Shown here one piece after another: positions 42,638 through 51,485 of a DNA stretch of 64,000 nt (position 1 is the stretch's first letter; every line of letters begins with the position of its first letter). Source of the stretch: Allomuricauda ruestringensis DSM 13258 (GTDB lineage Bacteria; Bacteroidota; Bacteroidia; Flavobacteriales; Flavobacteriaceae); NCBI RefSeq assembly GCF_000224085.1, contig NC_015945.1, positions 2,243,501-2,307,500 of the forward strand. The letters run 5' to 3'. A model generated the notes under the pieces. The model had not been told where the DNA came from, searched no databases, and worked only from the letters and a program-made list of their open reading frames with translations. The position numbers were made by a program, and so were the translations under genes.

Positions 42638-44956
42638 ATGAACAGATTCAAGTATTGCTTAGCTTCCGTGTTGTTCCTTTTTGGAGCCGTGGTCATGGCA
42701 CAAGAAGAGGGAGACGTTAAAGAAGAACGGGAGCCCGGTCATTACAACCAAAGTAAATTTAAACAATTGTACGAGGAATTTTCCTCTCCAAACACATACC
42801 GATCCGCTTCTGGTGCGCCCGGTCCCGATTATTATCAGCAACAGGCGGATTATGTAATGGACATTCACCTAGATGATAAAAATGCAAAGATCAGCGGTGA
42901 GGAAACCATTACGTACCATAACAATTCCCCGGACGATTTGGAATTTCTTTGGGTACAATTAGATCAAAATGTACGTGCCAAAGATTCAAAATCACCCTTA
43001 CGTGATGGTAACGGTGTGAACATTGCCTACACGGCGGATAACTTCGCACAAACCTACATCAGCGAGCCATTCGATGGTGGCTTTAATATTGAGTCGGTTA
43101 CCGATGATAGCGGAAAACCGTTGTCCTATACCATCAACCAGACCATGATGCGTGTCAATATTCCACAAGCACTTAAAAGTGGGGAAAAGATTTCTTTCTC
43201 CATAAAGTGGTGGTACAATATTCCCGACCATACCGTAAACAGGGCACGCTCAGGATACGAGTATTTTCCAAAAGATGGAAACCGCGCGTATGTCATTGCA
43301 CAATTCTTTCCAAGAATGGCTGTGTACAGCGATGTGGAAGGATGGCAAAACCATCAGTTCTGGGGTAGTGGAGAGTTCGCATTGCCATTTGGCAACTACG
43401 ATGTGAGCATTACCGTTCCTGCAGACCACATTTTGGATGCTACTGGTGAGTTGCAAAACCGTGACGATGTATTCTCAAAAGAAATGATGAAGCGTTACAA
43501 ACAGGCCAAAAAGTCTTATGACAAACCTGTGATTATTGTAACCCAAGAAGAAGCGGAGGCTGCCGAAAAAGACTTCTCCACCGATACCAAAACTTGGAAG
43601 TTTAAGGCGACCAATGTTAGGGATTACGCTTTTGCATCATCCAGAAAGTTTATCTGGGACATGCAAGCCGTTAAAATCGGAAGCAAAGATGTAATGGCCG
43701 TATCGCTTTACCCAAAAGAAGGCAACCCACTTTGGGAAGAACAATCTACCAAAGCGGTTGCACAAACCTTAAAAACATACTCAAAACACACATTTGATTA
43801 CCCATATCACAAGGCAATCTCCGTGCATGCGAAGAACCAAGGTATGGAATATCCAATGATCTGCTGGAACTACGGACGTCCAAACGAGGATGGAACGTAT
43901 TCCGATAGGGTTAAATACGGAATGATCAGTGTGATTATCCACGAAGTTGGTCACAACTTCTTCCCAATGATCGTAAACTCCGATGAGCGTCAGTGGGGAT
44001 GGATGGATGAAGGTTTGGACACCTTTATGCAATATCTGGCAGAGCAAGAGTTTGGAAAGAACAACCCAGAAGTTATCGCTCCGAACGAAAAGTACCCATC
44101 AAGAAGAGGGGAAGCAGCTAAAATAGTTCCTTACATGGCTGGTGATCAAAGTTATATTTCGCCCATCATGTCAAACCCGGAAAACGTGTATCAATTGGGT
44201 CCAAATGCCTATGGTAAACCAGCAACAGCCCTAAACATTCTTAGGGAAACTGTAATGGGTGAGGAATTGTTCGATCATGCATTCAAAACCTACGCACAAC
44301 GTTGGATGTTCAAGCATCCGACCCCAGAGGATTTCTTCCGTACCATGGAAGACGCTTCAGCAGTGGATTTGGATTGGTATTGGAGAGGATGGTTCTACAC
44401 CACTGACTATGTTGACATAGGCGTAAAGGGCGTTAAAAAATACTACGTGTCCAACAAGCCCACCAAGGAAATGGAAAAATACATGGCCGACAGGAACCTT
44501 ACCGAGGCCGACCTTCCACCATTGGTATACTTGGCCGAAGAGGACAGTGAGGATTTTTCTCCAGAGCTAAAAGGAAAATCTCCGACCGAGACTTCCCAGA
44601 ACCTTAAGGAATTTATGATGGACAACATGAACGAGGCCGAAAGAGCCCAGGTTAAAGAGCCAAAGTATTTTTATGAGATCACTTTTGATAAGCCAGGAGG
44701 TATTCCTATGCCATTGATCGTAGAGTATACTTACGCAGATGGTACCACGGAAAACGTTACATATCCTCCAGAAATTTGGAGAAAGAACGATGCCGAGGTA
44801 AAAAGAGTGATGGCTACCGAGAAAGAATTGGTGGGAATCGTAGTAGATCCAAAATTGGAAACTGCGGATATTGATACGACCAATAACGCTTGGCCCAAGA
44901 AAGAAGAAAAATCAGACTTTGATAAGTTCAAGGAAAATATCAAAGGAGATAAGTAA
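42638..44956 (+). CDS. Exported M1-family metallopeptidase
   Basis: A 772-residue zinc aminopeptidase-like protein with signal peptide (YCLASVLFLFGAVVMAQ). The catalytic site is complete: H435-E436-V-G-H439 with the third ligand E458 in the GWMDEGLDTF helix, 18 residues after HExxH as M1 requires. The exopeptidase G(A/M)MEN motif is replaced by a QGMEYPMICW segment, as in other Bacteroidota M1 proteins. The C-terminal 150 residues are acidic and unusual. It probably trims peptides in the periplasm. Followed by a terminator. Confidence 0.92.
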   Translation: MNRFKYCLASVLFLFGAVVMAQEEGDVKEEREPGHYNQSKFKQLYEEFSSPNTYRSASGAPGPDYYQQQADYVMDIHLDDKNAKISGEETITYHNNSPDDLEFLWVQLDQNVRAKDSKSPLRDGNGVNIAYTADNFAQTYISEPFDGGFNIESVTDDSGKPLSYTINQTMMRVNIPQALKSGEKISFSIKWWYNIPDHTVNRARSGYEYFPKDGNRAYVIAQFFPRMAVYSDVEGWQNHQFWGSGEFALPFGNYDVSITVPADHILDATGELQNRDDVFSKEMMKRYKQAKKSYDKPVIIVTQEEAEAAEKDFSTDTKTWKFKATNVRDYAFASSRKFIWDMQAVKIGSKDVMAVSLYPKEGNPLWEEQSTKAVAQTLKTYSKHTFDYPYHKAISVHAKNQGMEYPMICWNYGRPNEDGTYSDRVKYGMISVIIHEVGHNFFPMIVNSDERQWGWMDEGLDTFMQYLAEQEFGKNNPEVIAPNEKYPSRRGEAAKIVPYMAGDQSYISPIMSNPENVYQLGPNAYGKPATALNILRETVMGEELFDHAFKTYAQRWMFKHPTPEDFFRTMEDASAVDLDWYWRGWFYTTDYVDIGVKGVKKYYVSNKPTKEMEKYMADRNLTEADLPPLVYLAEEDSEDFSPELKGKSPTETSQNLKEFMMDNMNEAERAQVKEPKYFYEITFDKPGGIPMPLIVEYTYADGTTENVTYPPEIWRKNDAEVKRVMATEKELVGIVVDPKLETADIDTTNNAWPKKEEKSDFDKFKENIKGDK

Positions 44957-44973
44957 AAGAAAAACTATGTTAA

Positions 44974-45003
44974 GAGCCTCGTTATTTAACGGGGCTTTTT
45001 TTA
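44974..45003 (+). terminator. Rho-independent terminator after the M1 peptidase
   Basis: GCCTCGTT (44976-44983) pairs with AACGGGGC (44988-44995, one T-G wobble), loop ATTT, then TTTTTTTT. Confidence 0.85.
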
Positions 45004-45035
45004 TTTTGAAACCAAGTTCTGATTATATTTGTGGC

Positions 45036-45311
45036 ATGCAATTTCTATTCATTAGCGGAGCTGAGATTTTTTTCATCCTATTCATCGTGGTGATGGTATT
45101 TGGAGCAGATAAGATTCCTGGTATAGCCAAGGGGCTCGGCAAAGGAATGCGTCAACTCAAGGACGCCACGGACGATATTAAGCGCGAAATCCAAAAGACC
45201 ACGGATGTGGACACGGACTTCACCAAAAATATCCGTAAGGAAATCGATGATGTAAAAAAGAACGTGAACGAAGTTTCCGGCTCCATCAAACGAGACCTCA
45301 ACAAGAAATAG
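45036..45311 (+). CDS. tatA: Sec-independent protein translocase TatA/TatB family
   Basis: A 91-residue TatA/B-type protein: short N-terminal membrane helix (EIFFILFIVVMVFGADKIP with the family FG hinge), amphipathic helix (GIAKGLGKGMRQLKDATDDIKREI) and a charged tail. It builds the twin-arginine pore for folded proteins; a Tat-type signal is seen on the VanY-like protein at 35743-36474. The start at 45036 is used because upstream codons in the same frame cross the preceding terminator. PAP2 phosphatase follows after six bases. Confidence 0.92.
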   Translation: MQFLFISGAEIFFILFIVVMVFGADKIPGIAKGLGKGMRQLKDATDDIKREIQKTTDVDTDFTKNIRKEIDDVKKNVNEVSGSIKRDLNKK

Positions 45312-45317
45312 GTTCCT

Positions 45318-45890
45318 ATGTTGGAAAAATTGCTCAAATGGGATAGGGACACCTTTGTTTATCTCAATGGTCTGGGCATAGAAGATTACGACCTGTTTTG
45401 GGCCACCGTGACCAATTTTTCCACTTGGATACCTCTTTTTATTCTGTTCTTGATATTGTTTTTCCTCAAATTTCCCAAAAAGGAAGCACTTTACATGTTC
45501 CTTACTGTTTTGGGCTTGGCTATTTTTATTACCCTGATTACACATATTACAAAGATTTCGGTAGCAAGGCTAAGACCCAACAATACTGAAGAAATCAACA
45601 CCCTGATCCGTATTCTTAAGAGCCCAACGGACTATAGTTTTTTCTCGGGCCATGCCTCGAGTTCGTTTTCCATAACCACCTTAATATTTCTGTTTCTGAG
45701 AAAAAAAGTAAAATGGTCGGTATTGTTTTTTATTTGGCCCGTGGTGTTTACGTTGAGCCGTGTCTATGTGGGAGTACATTATCCTTTTGATATTTTGGTG
45801 GGTATGGTGGTAGGTTTACTGTCCGGATGGCTCTTTTATTGGCTGTACCAACGTTTTATAGCACCCTACTCAATGTCAGTCCATCCCTAA
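45318..45890 (+). CDS. PAP2-family phosphatase
   Basis: A 190-residue integral membrane phosphatase with five or six helices. The three-part PAP2 active site is present: KISVARLRPNN (K-x6-RP), SFFSGHASSS (PSGH-like) and SRVYVGVHYPFDILVG (SR-x5-H-x3-D). Such enzymes dephosphorylate undecaprenyl pyrophosphate, phosphatidylglycerophosphate or lipid A; substrate not determinable. Its last 35 bases overlap the convergent O-methyltransferase gene. Confidence 0.92.
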   Translation: MLEKLLKWDRDTFVYLNGLGIEDYDLFWATVTNFSTWIPLFILFLILFFLKFPKKEALYMFLTVLGLAIFITLITHITKISVARLRPNNTEEINTLIRILKSPTDYSFFSGHASSSFSITTLIFLFLRKKVKWSVLFFIWPVVFTLSRVYVGVHYPFDILVGMVVGLLSGWLFYWLYQRFIAPYSMSVHP

Positions 45891-46497
45891 TTGGAAGTAA
45901 AACGCTTTCCACTCTCGGGTCATTTTTTAATTTTTGATTGTATTCCAACAGTGCGGCAGTGGCCTTGTCCGATTTCTGTATTGGCTCGACCACTTTTCCG
46001 GACCACAGTACATTATCCGATAGTATTACACTGCCCGGATTTGTTTTTTGAATCACCGCCTCAAAATAAGCATCGTAGTTCACCTTTTGGGCATCAATAA
46101 AAACAAGGTCAAAAGTCTGATTCAAGCTGGGAACAATTTCCAAAGCATCACCTACATGTTGTTTGACTTGAAATCCAAATCCACTTTTATCAAAATACTT
46201 TCGCTGCATTTGATGGAGCTCTTCGTTTACCTCAATGGTATGCAATTCCCCCTCTTTTTGAAGCCCTTCGGCCAAACATAATGCCGAATATCCCGTATAG
46301 GTGCCTATCTCCAAGATATATTTGGGATTAATAATTTTGGACAACATACTCAAAACCCGACCCTGAAAATGCCCCGTGATCATTCTAGGTTGAATCACTT
46401 TTAAATGGGTTTCACGGGTAAGTTCCTGCAATAATTCAGGTTCGTCCTCCGAACTGTTGGTAATGTAACTCTCCAAAATAGGTGATAGGAAGTGCAT
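45856..46497 (-). CDS. SAM-dependent O-methyltransferase
   Basis: A 213-residue class I O-methyltransferase of the caffeoyl-CoA/catechol type. SAM motif ILEIGTYTGYSALCLAEGL, then HTIEVNEELHQMQRKYF, VGDALEIVPSLNQTFDLVFIDAQKVNYDAYFE with the metal-binding Asp, and ILSDNVLWSGKV with Asp-Asn. Substrate unknown, possibly a small catechol-like compound. TATTTTTG box 14 bases upstream. Its 3' end overlaps the PAP2 gene tail to tail. Confidence 0.92.
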   Translation of the reverse strand: MHFLSPILESYITNSSEDEPELLQELTRETHLKVIQPRMITGHFQGRVLSMLSKIINPKYILEIGTYTGYSALCLAEGLQKEGELHTIEVNEELHQMQRKYFDKSGFGFQVKQHVGDALEIVPSLNQTFDLVFIDAQKVNYDAYFEAVIQKTNPGSVILSDNVLWSGKVVEPIQKSDKATAALLEYNQKLKNDPRVESVLLPIRDGLTLSRVL

Positions 46498-46510
46498 GAG
46501 ATATTTTTCG

Positions 46511-46518
46511 CAAAAATA
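46511..46518 (-). promoter_or_regulatory. -7 box TATTTTTG ahead of the O-methyltransferase
   Basis: Exact TAnnTTTG match on the minus strand, 13 bases from the start codon. Confidence 0.5.
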
Positions 46519-46582
46519 TAGAAAAGAACTACATTGGAATATCTATTATTTGATTGTCTGGATTTTATCATAAACAAAACTT

Positions 46583-46668
46583 TCGTCAACCTGAACTTGT
46601 TTCAGGTTCTCATTAGGCTTCTGATTATTAGTGTAATGAGATTCCGAAATAAATTCGGAATGACATGC
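46583..46668. repeat. Partial copy of the CCTGAACTTG palindromic element
   Basis: TTTCGTCAACCTGAACTTG and CAGGTTCTCAT match the element at 802-949, followed by a different second hairpin (TTCCGAAATAAATTCGGAA). Terminal GTCTAAAA arms are missing. Lies upstream of the GNAT gene. Confidence 0.65.
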
Positions 46669-46724
46669 AAAAGGAAATTATTACAGATAATGGATATTCA
46701 ATCTATTAAAAACAAAAGCATTCC

Positions 46725-47189
46725 ATGGCGTTACCAAAGGTAAACATACGTACAGCAACATTGGATGACCTTCCCTTGCTGCTGAATTTTGAACAAGAAA
46801 TCATAAAGGCCGAACGTCCGTTCGATGTCACCATCAAAAACGGTCCCATTAGTTATTACGATATTGGTGAGATGGTTCAAGACCCCAAAGCCCATGTGAT
46901 TGTTGCTGAGGTTGATGGTAAAATTGTGGCTTCGGGCTATGCCATTCCCAAAAAGGCAAGACATTATTTGAACCATAAATTTTATGCCTATCTGGGTTTT
47001 ATGTATACCGATGAAGATTTTAGAGGACAAGGAATCAATGCCCTGATTGTGGAAGAACTCAAGAACTGGTCGAACAATCAAGGTTTTAAAGAAATCAGAT
47101 TGACGGTCTACAATGAAAACCAACCAGCCATTAAAGCGTATGAAAAAGTAGGGTTTAAAAAGCACATCATCGAAATGCGATTGGAGTAA
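46725..47189 (+). CDS. GNAT-family N-acetyltransferase
   Basis: A 154-residue GNAT protein. After an N-terminal RTATLDDLPLLLNFEQEII come strand 4 (VIVAEVDGKIVASGYAIP), the acetyl-CoA loop YTDEDFRGQGINALIVEEL (R/Q-G-x-G) and the ending TVYNENQPAIKAYEKVGFKKHIIEMRLE. Substrate unknown; could be an amine, amino acid or protein N-terminus. Stand-alone gene between repeat-rich gaps. Confidence 0.92.
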   Translation: MALPKVNIRTATLDDLPLLLNFEQEIIKAERPFDVTIKNGPISYYDIGEMVQDPKAHVIVAEVDGKIVASGYAIPKKARHYLNHKFYAYLGFMYTDEDFRGQGINALIVEELKNWSNNQGFKEIRLTVYNENQPAIKAYEKVGFKKHIIEMRLE

Positions 47190-47209
47190 AAATCTTTTGT
47201 ATATCCGTA

Positions 47210-47336
47210 ATTGTACCAGTGGCCATGAAGGTTTGAGCCGATGCTTTGTTTTTGTCCTCTTGAGCGCAGTCGAAAGGCAGACAAAAACATCTCGACTGCG
47301 CTCGATATGACATTTGGATTGACCACTGGTACAATT
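47210..47336. repeat. Nested inverted-repeat element with perfect 14-bp ends
   Basis: AATTGTACCAGTGG (47210-47223) and CCACTGGTACAATT (47323-47336) are exact inverses, enclosing another exact 12-bp pair GAGCGCAGTCGA (47263-47274) and TCGACTGCGCTC (47292-47303). Starts 20 bases behind the GNAT stop codon. Confidence 0.85.
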
Positions 47337-47520
47337 GAGTATAATCGAAATTGAATGTCCGCAATGTGTCATAATATTACCAACGTCACCCTGAACTTGA
47401 TTCAGGGTCACATAAAGATGCTCATGTTCAGCAGGATGAGATGTTGAAACAAGTTCAACATGACGCCAAAAACATCATTATGACATTAAACGGACAATCA
47501 GAATCGAAAAAATCTTTATC

Positions 47521-47549
47521 TTGAGTTACTTGCACAAATCGTATTTTTG
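47521..47549 (+). promoter_or_regulatory. Promoter TTG-N18-TATTTTTG ahead of kynU
   Basis: -33 TTG at 47521-47523 and a perfect -7 box at 47542-47549 spaced by 18 bases, the best-formed promoter in the window. The transcript would begin around 47556, which excludes the TTG codon at 47547 as kynU start. Confidence 0.7.
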
Positions 47550-47567
47550 AAGCAAACCAAAATAAGA

Positions 47568-48836
47568 ATGACGTTCCAAAATACGCTTGAATTTGCCAAA
47601 AAACTTGATGCAGCAGATTCCCTTGCCACATACAGAAATGAATTTCACTATCCACAAGTAAACGGGAAGGATGTAATCTACTTCACAGGAAATTCCCTTG
47701 GCCTTCAACCCAAACGGACGCAAAAATTTGTGGACGAGGTAATGAAAGATTGGCGAGAACTGGCCGTGGAGGGGCATTTTTATGCAGATAAACCTTGGTG
47801 GGATTATCACGAAAGACTTGCTGAAGGTTTAGGCAAAGTGGTCGGCGCCATGCCCAAAGAAATTTCGGTGATGAATACCCTAACGGTGAACCTTCATTTG
47901 TTGATGGTATCTTTTTACCGCCCTACCGATAAACGCTTCAAAATTATATGCGAGGAAAAAGCATTTCCATCCGATCAATATATGTTGCAAAGTCAGGTGC
48001 GCTATCATGGATTGGACCCCAAAGATGCCATTGTTGAAGTAAAAAAGAGGGACGGGGAACATGCGTGGCGCACGGAAGATATCATTAAAAAAATAAATGA
48101 AACGGGCGACGAATTGGCTTTGGTGTTGATGGGTGGGGTGAACTACTACAATGGGCAGGTGTTGGATATGAAAGCCATCACCAAAGCAGGAAAAGACGAA
48201 GGTGCCTTTGTAGGCTGGGATTTGGCACACGGCGTAGGAAATATAAAATTGAACCTGCACGATTGGGACGCCGATTTCGCTGCGTGGTGCAGTTACAAAT
48301 ACATGAACAGCGGCCCCGGGAACGCATCTGGCATCTTTATCCATGAAAGACATTTGGGAATGGAAGATATCCCCCGTTTTGAAGGCTGGTGGGGCACCAA
48401 AAAAGAGACCCGTTTTTTAATGGAACCCGAATTTGCCCCCATTGAAACGGCCGATGCTTGGCAGTTGAGCAATCCGCCCATACTGTCAATTGCGCCCTAT
48501 TTGGCATCCTTGGAGATATTTGACGAGGTTGGGATGGACGCCCTTATTGAAAAGCAAAAGACCATTGTGGCCTTTTTGGAATTTGTCCTTCAGGAGATTG
48601 ACAAGGAAGTGGACAGCACTTTCGAAATAATTACCCCAGAAGCCAGAGGATGTCAACTTTCCGTGTTTTTACACGGTGAGGGAAAATCCATCTTTGACTA
48701 TTTAATGAAAAACGGTGTCATTACCGATTGGAGGGAGCCCAACGTTATCCGATTGGCCCCTGCGCCCCTATATTGTTCGTATGAGGATATGTTTCGCTTT
48801 GGACAGATCTTGAAAGCAGGTATACAGGGTAAATAA
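47568..48836 (+). CDS. kynU: Kynureninase
   Basis: A 422-residue PLP enzyme that cleaves kynurenine or 3-hydroxykynurenine to (hydroxy)anthranilate and alanine. Seen: YFTGNSLGLQPKRTQ, WWDYHERLAEGLGKVVGA, EKAFPSDQYMLQSQV, the cofactor aspartate in VGWDLAHGVGN, the PLP lysine in WCSYKYMNSGPGN and the C-terminal WREPNVIRLAPAPLYCSYEDM. ATG at 47568 is placed 19 bases after a good promoter box. kmo, the preceding pathway step, is 5 kb downstream on the same strand; an MFS transporter follows directly. Confidence 0.95.
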   Translation: MTFQNTLEFAKKLDAADSLATYRNEFHYPQVNGKDVIYFTGNSLGLQPKRTQKFVDEVMKDWRELAVEGHFYADKPWWDYHERLAEGLGKVVGAMPKEISVMNTLTVNLHLLMVSFYRPTDKRFKIICEEKAFPSDQYMLQSQVRYHGLDPKDAIVEVKKRDGEHAWRTEDIIKKINETGDELALVLMGGVNYYNGQVLDMKAITKAGKDEGAFVGWDLAHGVGNIKLNLHDWDADFAAWCSYKYMNSGPGNASGIFIHERHLGMEDIPRFEGWWGTKKETRFLMEPEFAPIETADAWQLSNPPILSIAPYLASLEIFDEVGMDALIEKQKTIVAFLEFVLQEIDKEVDSTFEIITPEARGCQLSVFLHGEGKSIFDYLMKNGVITDWREPNVIRLAPAPLYCSYEDMFRFGQILKAGIQGK

Positions 48837-48877
48837 CCAATAACCAATAAAATTAACCAACCAAACACTACCAGATT

Positions 48878-50026
48878 ATGAAATCCCTATGGCTTATTTT
48901 ATCCAAACCGAGATATTTTGGGGTAGCATGGGTGTTTACCAGTATCAATATTTGGTTTGGTACTTGGGCCATTTATATTCCCACAGTAAAAGATAAGCTG
49001 GATATAGATAAGGCCGATTTGGGTATTGCTCTATTTTGTTTGTCCCTTGGAGTGTTTACCATTTTTCCTGTGGCCTCCAAAATCATTAATAAACTAGGGG
49101 TGGGCAAGGCCTCGTGGTATGGGGTAATATTTGCTTCGGTGACTGCCATGTTGCCACTTATGGCGTCCAATTATTATTTGTTGATGTTGGCGCTGTATCT
49201 TTTTGGAGCCAGCAACGGTTTTATCGATATTGCCATAAACACCTTGGTCACAGAGATTGAAAAGGAGGACAAACAAAACTTTATGTCCGCTGCCCATGGC
49301 TTTTTTAGCTTGGGTGGTATTTTGGTCGGATTGGGCAGTTTCCTGATTCCAGTGATTGGAAACCCTACGCTGCATATGGGGATTACGGTGGTTTTGGTGT
49401 TTGGTATCAATCTTTATTTGAAAAAGCATTACATCCATGTGGTGGCCGCACCTGTGGAAAAGGAACCTTTTAGCCTAAAACTATTCAAACCCTTATTGTT
49501 ATTGGGCATTATCGGATTTGTCTCCTTTGGAAGCGAGGGTGCCATTATTGATTGGAGCGCGCTTTACCTCAAGGAAATGACCACAGCCCCTGAACTGCTC
49601 ATTGGGGCGGGGTTCTTGGCGTTTTCCACCACGATGACGTTAGGACGGTTTCTGGGTGATGGCATCAGTGCCAAAATAGGGCCCATTAAAATAGTGGGGC
49701 TGGGTGCTTTTATCGCTGCCATTGGTTTTGTTTTGGTGCTAACACAAAACACTACCTGGTCCATTATTGGATTTGCATTTAACGGGCTTGGTTTTTCGGT
49801 CATCGTGCCTGAGTTATTTCGAATAGGTGGCAATGTAAAGGGAGTGGATTCTTCCCAAGGGGTGGCTTTTATCGCAGGGTCGGGGTATATCGGTTTTTTG
49901 CTGGGCCCTGTAATTCTTGGATTTATCGCAGAAAGTGCTTCCTTAAACTATAGTTTTATATTGCTACTGTTCTTGGCCCTTATGGTTTTGGGGATTACGT
50001 TTTTCTTGGGTAGGAGGGGGAGGTGA
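48878..50026 (+). CDS. MFS transporter
   Basis: A 382-residue protein with about twelve hydrophobic segments (for example LGIALFCLSLGVFTIFPVASKII, LLMLALYLFGASNGFIDIAINTLV, IGFAFNGLGFSVIVPELF, FIAGSGYIGFLLGPVILGFIA). GFIDIAINTLVTEIE and the FSTTMTLGRFLGDGIS loop (motif A position of the second half) mark it as a major facilitator of the FucP/YbjJ-like group. Located 41 bases after kynU, so transport of a tryptophan breakdown product is possible but unproven. Confidence 0.88.
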   Translation: MKSLWLILSKPRYFGVAWVFTSINIWFGTWAIYIPTVKDKLDIDKADLGIALFCLSLGVFTIFPVASKIINKLGVGKASWYGVIFASVTAMLPLMASNYYLLMLALYLFGASNGFIDIAINTLVTEIEKEDKQNFMSAAHGFFSLGGILVGLGSFLIPVIGNPTLHMGITVVLVFGINLYLKKHYIHVVAAPVEKEPFSLKLFKPLLLLGIIGFVSFGSEGAIIDWSALYLKEMTTAPELLIGAGFLAFSTTMTLGRFLGDGISAKIGPIKIVGLGAFIAAIGFVLVLTQNTTWSIIGFAFNGLGFSVIVPELFRIGGNVKGVDSSQGVAFIAGSGYIGFLLGPVILGFIAESASLNYSFILLLFLALMVLGITFFLGRRGR

Positions 50027-50096
50027 GGTGTTTTTGATGATTGTTTTTGTAGTGGTATCGAATATGATTTCGATGCAGGATTTAAGCTGAGAATTT

Positions 50097-50543
50097 TTAA
50101 TTTTCCATCTCGTTTTTTCTCATGGGCATTGCATCGATGGTATTAAAAAGATGTTCTTTTGTCAAGATTTTGGTTTGTTGAATTTTTATTCCTCCGTCCA
50201 GTCCAATTAAAATTATTTCAAAATTTTCTTTAGCATCTAAAATATTTTCGGCTAGTTTTCCTGAGACCTTTCCAGAAGAATTCAACGAACTGTTTGTATA
50301 ATTTGTTAATGTAAAATCGTTATTGACTATTTTATAAAGTATCAATTTTCTATCAATTAGTTCCTCAGTGGAATTTGTAAACTCCTTTACTTGTTCTTTA
50401 TATTTTTTTGATTGGACATCCAATGTTTTAACGATTAGAATTCTATTCGTCCATTTATGTTTTTCTAAATCTTGTCCATAAGTGTTCATAAATGAAAAGC
50501 TGGTTAGTATTAGGATAACTTTGATTAGTAAGGAGTTATTCAT
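50097..50543 (-). CDS. DUF4174-type secreted protein
   Basis: A 148-residue protein with signal peptide (LLIKVILILTSFSFMNTYGQ). KWTNRILIVKTLD, an IILIGLDGGIKIQQTKIL strand and the ending LFNTIDAMPMRKNEMEN match DUF4174, a thioredoxin-like domain without active cysteines found in many bacteria. Function unknown. The gene is more AT-rich than its neighbours, which might indicate later acquisition. Confidence 0.8.
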   Translation of the reverse strand: MNNSLLIKVILILTSFSFMNTYGQDLEKHKWTNRILIVKTLDVQSKKYKEQVKEFTNSTEELIDRKLILYKIVNNDFTLTNYTNSSLNSSGKVSGKLAENILDAKENFEIILIGLDGGIKIQQTKILTKEHLFNTIDAMPMRKNEMEN

Positions 50544-50718
50544 TATAATCTTTTATAGTATCGTAATTGCTGCCAACTTGTTTAAAACCAAGAATTCTAC
50601 ACCGCTATACCACCTAAATTAGGATGCTATTTATATAAGGAATAGCCTTTAGTTATGTAGGGGGAATCTTGAAAATATCTTTTTTTGAGCTTTACCAACC
50701 CAAAAATTAATCAGAATT

Positions 50719-51399
50719 CTATTTCTTACTCACCGATAGCCCGGTAAAATAAAGGCTGGTGCCGCCTTCGGGACGGTTGTGTTGTTTGGCCAGTTGTAAG
50801 CCTTCCATGTTCACATAATCTTCCCAAGTGGAAACCAAGTTAGGTTCTTCTTGATTGGATTTGCGATAGGCCCACTCGCGAATAATGTAATCATCCTTGA
50901 AATAGAAGTCGTACGCATCACCAGGGGTATAGCCACCTTCGTTGGCATACACAATGGTCAATTTTTGCATGGGCTCTTCACTAATGGGGGCGGTTACTTC
51001 AGGGGTGTGTTCAAAAGTATAGTTGTTGGCATCCCACATCAAATTAAAGGGGGCCATCAACCAATATCTGTCATTTATAAAACCACTATTTGTTTTTAGA
51101 GCAATGCTGTCCATGTTTGCACGGTCATACATTAAGGTATCTGCCCCGGAAATGGAGGTAACCGTGTTGGTTTTGGTTTCCCAATGCCAGCTGCGCTCAA
51201 AATGCATGGAATCCCTATCTACGTTAAAGGTAAAAGTGATTTTCTCAACATCCTTCCAGTTTTCAAAACCGTGAGCCTCCGCGATTAGTTCGGGAACGGT
51301 TTTTTTGGTTTCGGCAGTTGCTTCGGATTTTTTGGAATCTGTTTTGCAGGAGAAAATCAATAAAAAGGCGAACAGTCCAACGATGTAATAGGTCTTCAT
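50719..51399 (-). CDS. Lipoprotein of unknown function (DUF6503-like)
   Basis: A 226-residue lipoprotein: signal with lipobox LLIFSCK (Cys about residue 18), a short KKSEATAETKK linker, then a beta-rich domain (KITFTFNVDRDSMHFERSWHWETKTN, GFINDRYWLMAPFNLMWD, YDFYFKDDYIIREWAYRK). The pattern of alternating strands with repeated WE/EY pairs resembles the DUF6503 lipoproteins of flavobacteria, from memory. Possibly a lipid-binding LolA-like fold; that is a guess. TATATTTG box upstream. Confidence 0.75.
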   Translation of the reverse strand: MKTYYIVGLFAFLLIFSCKTDSKKSEATAETKKTVPELIAEAHGFENWKDVEKITFTFNVDRDSMHFERSWHWETKTNTVTSISGADTLMYDRANMDSIALKTNSGFINDRYWLMAPFNLMWDANNYTFEHTPEVTAPISEEPMQKLTIVYANEGGYTPGDAYDFYFKDDYIIREWAYRKSNQEEPNLVSTWEDYVNMEGLQLAKQHNRPEGGTSLYFTGLSVSKK

Positions 51400-51413
51400 A
51401 TCTGGTTTTTAAT

Positions 51414-51421
51414 CAAATATA
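51414..51421 (-). promoter_or_regulatory. -7 box TATATTTG ahead of the DUF6503-like lipoprotein
   Basis: Exact TAnnTTTG match on the minus strand, 14 bases from the start codon. Confidence 0.5.
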
Positions 51422-51485
51422 CTAGGAAAATCTTTTAATTTGCGCCCCATTTTAAAAAGCCTGACCAAATAAACCTGTTTCTGGA

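Larger units (their letters stand above)
47190..47567. other. 378-base gap filled by palindromic elements and the kynU promoter
   Basis: Contains the nested inverted repeat 47210-47336, a second hairpin element at 47385-47466 (CACCCTGAACTTGATTCAGGGT and TGTTGAAACAAGTTCAACA) and the kynU promoter. No coding sequence that I can support. Confidence 0.7.

Noticed and set aside
46731..47411. 226-codon minus-strand frame
   Set aside because: Antisense to the GNAT gene and extends through the palindromic repeats.
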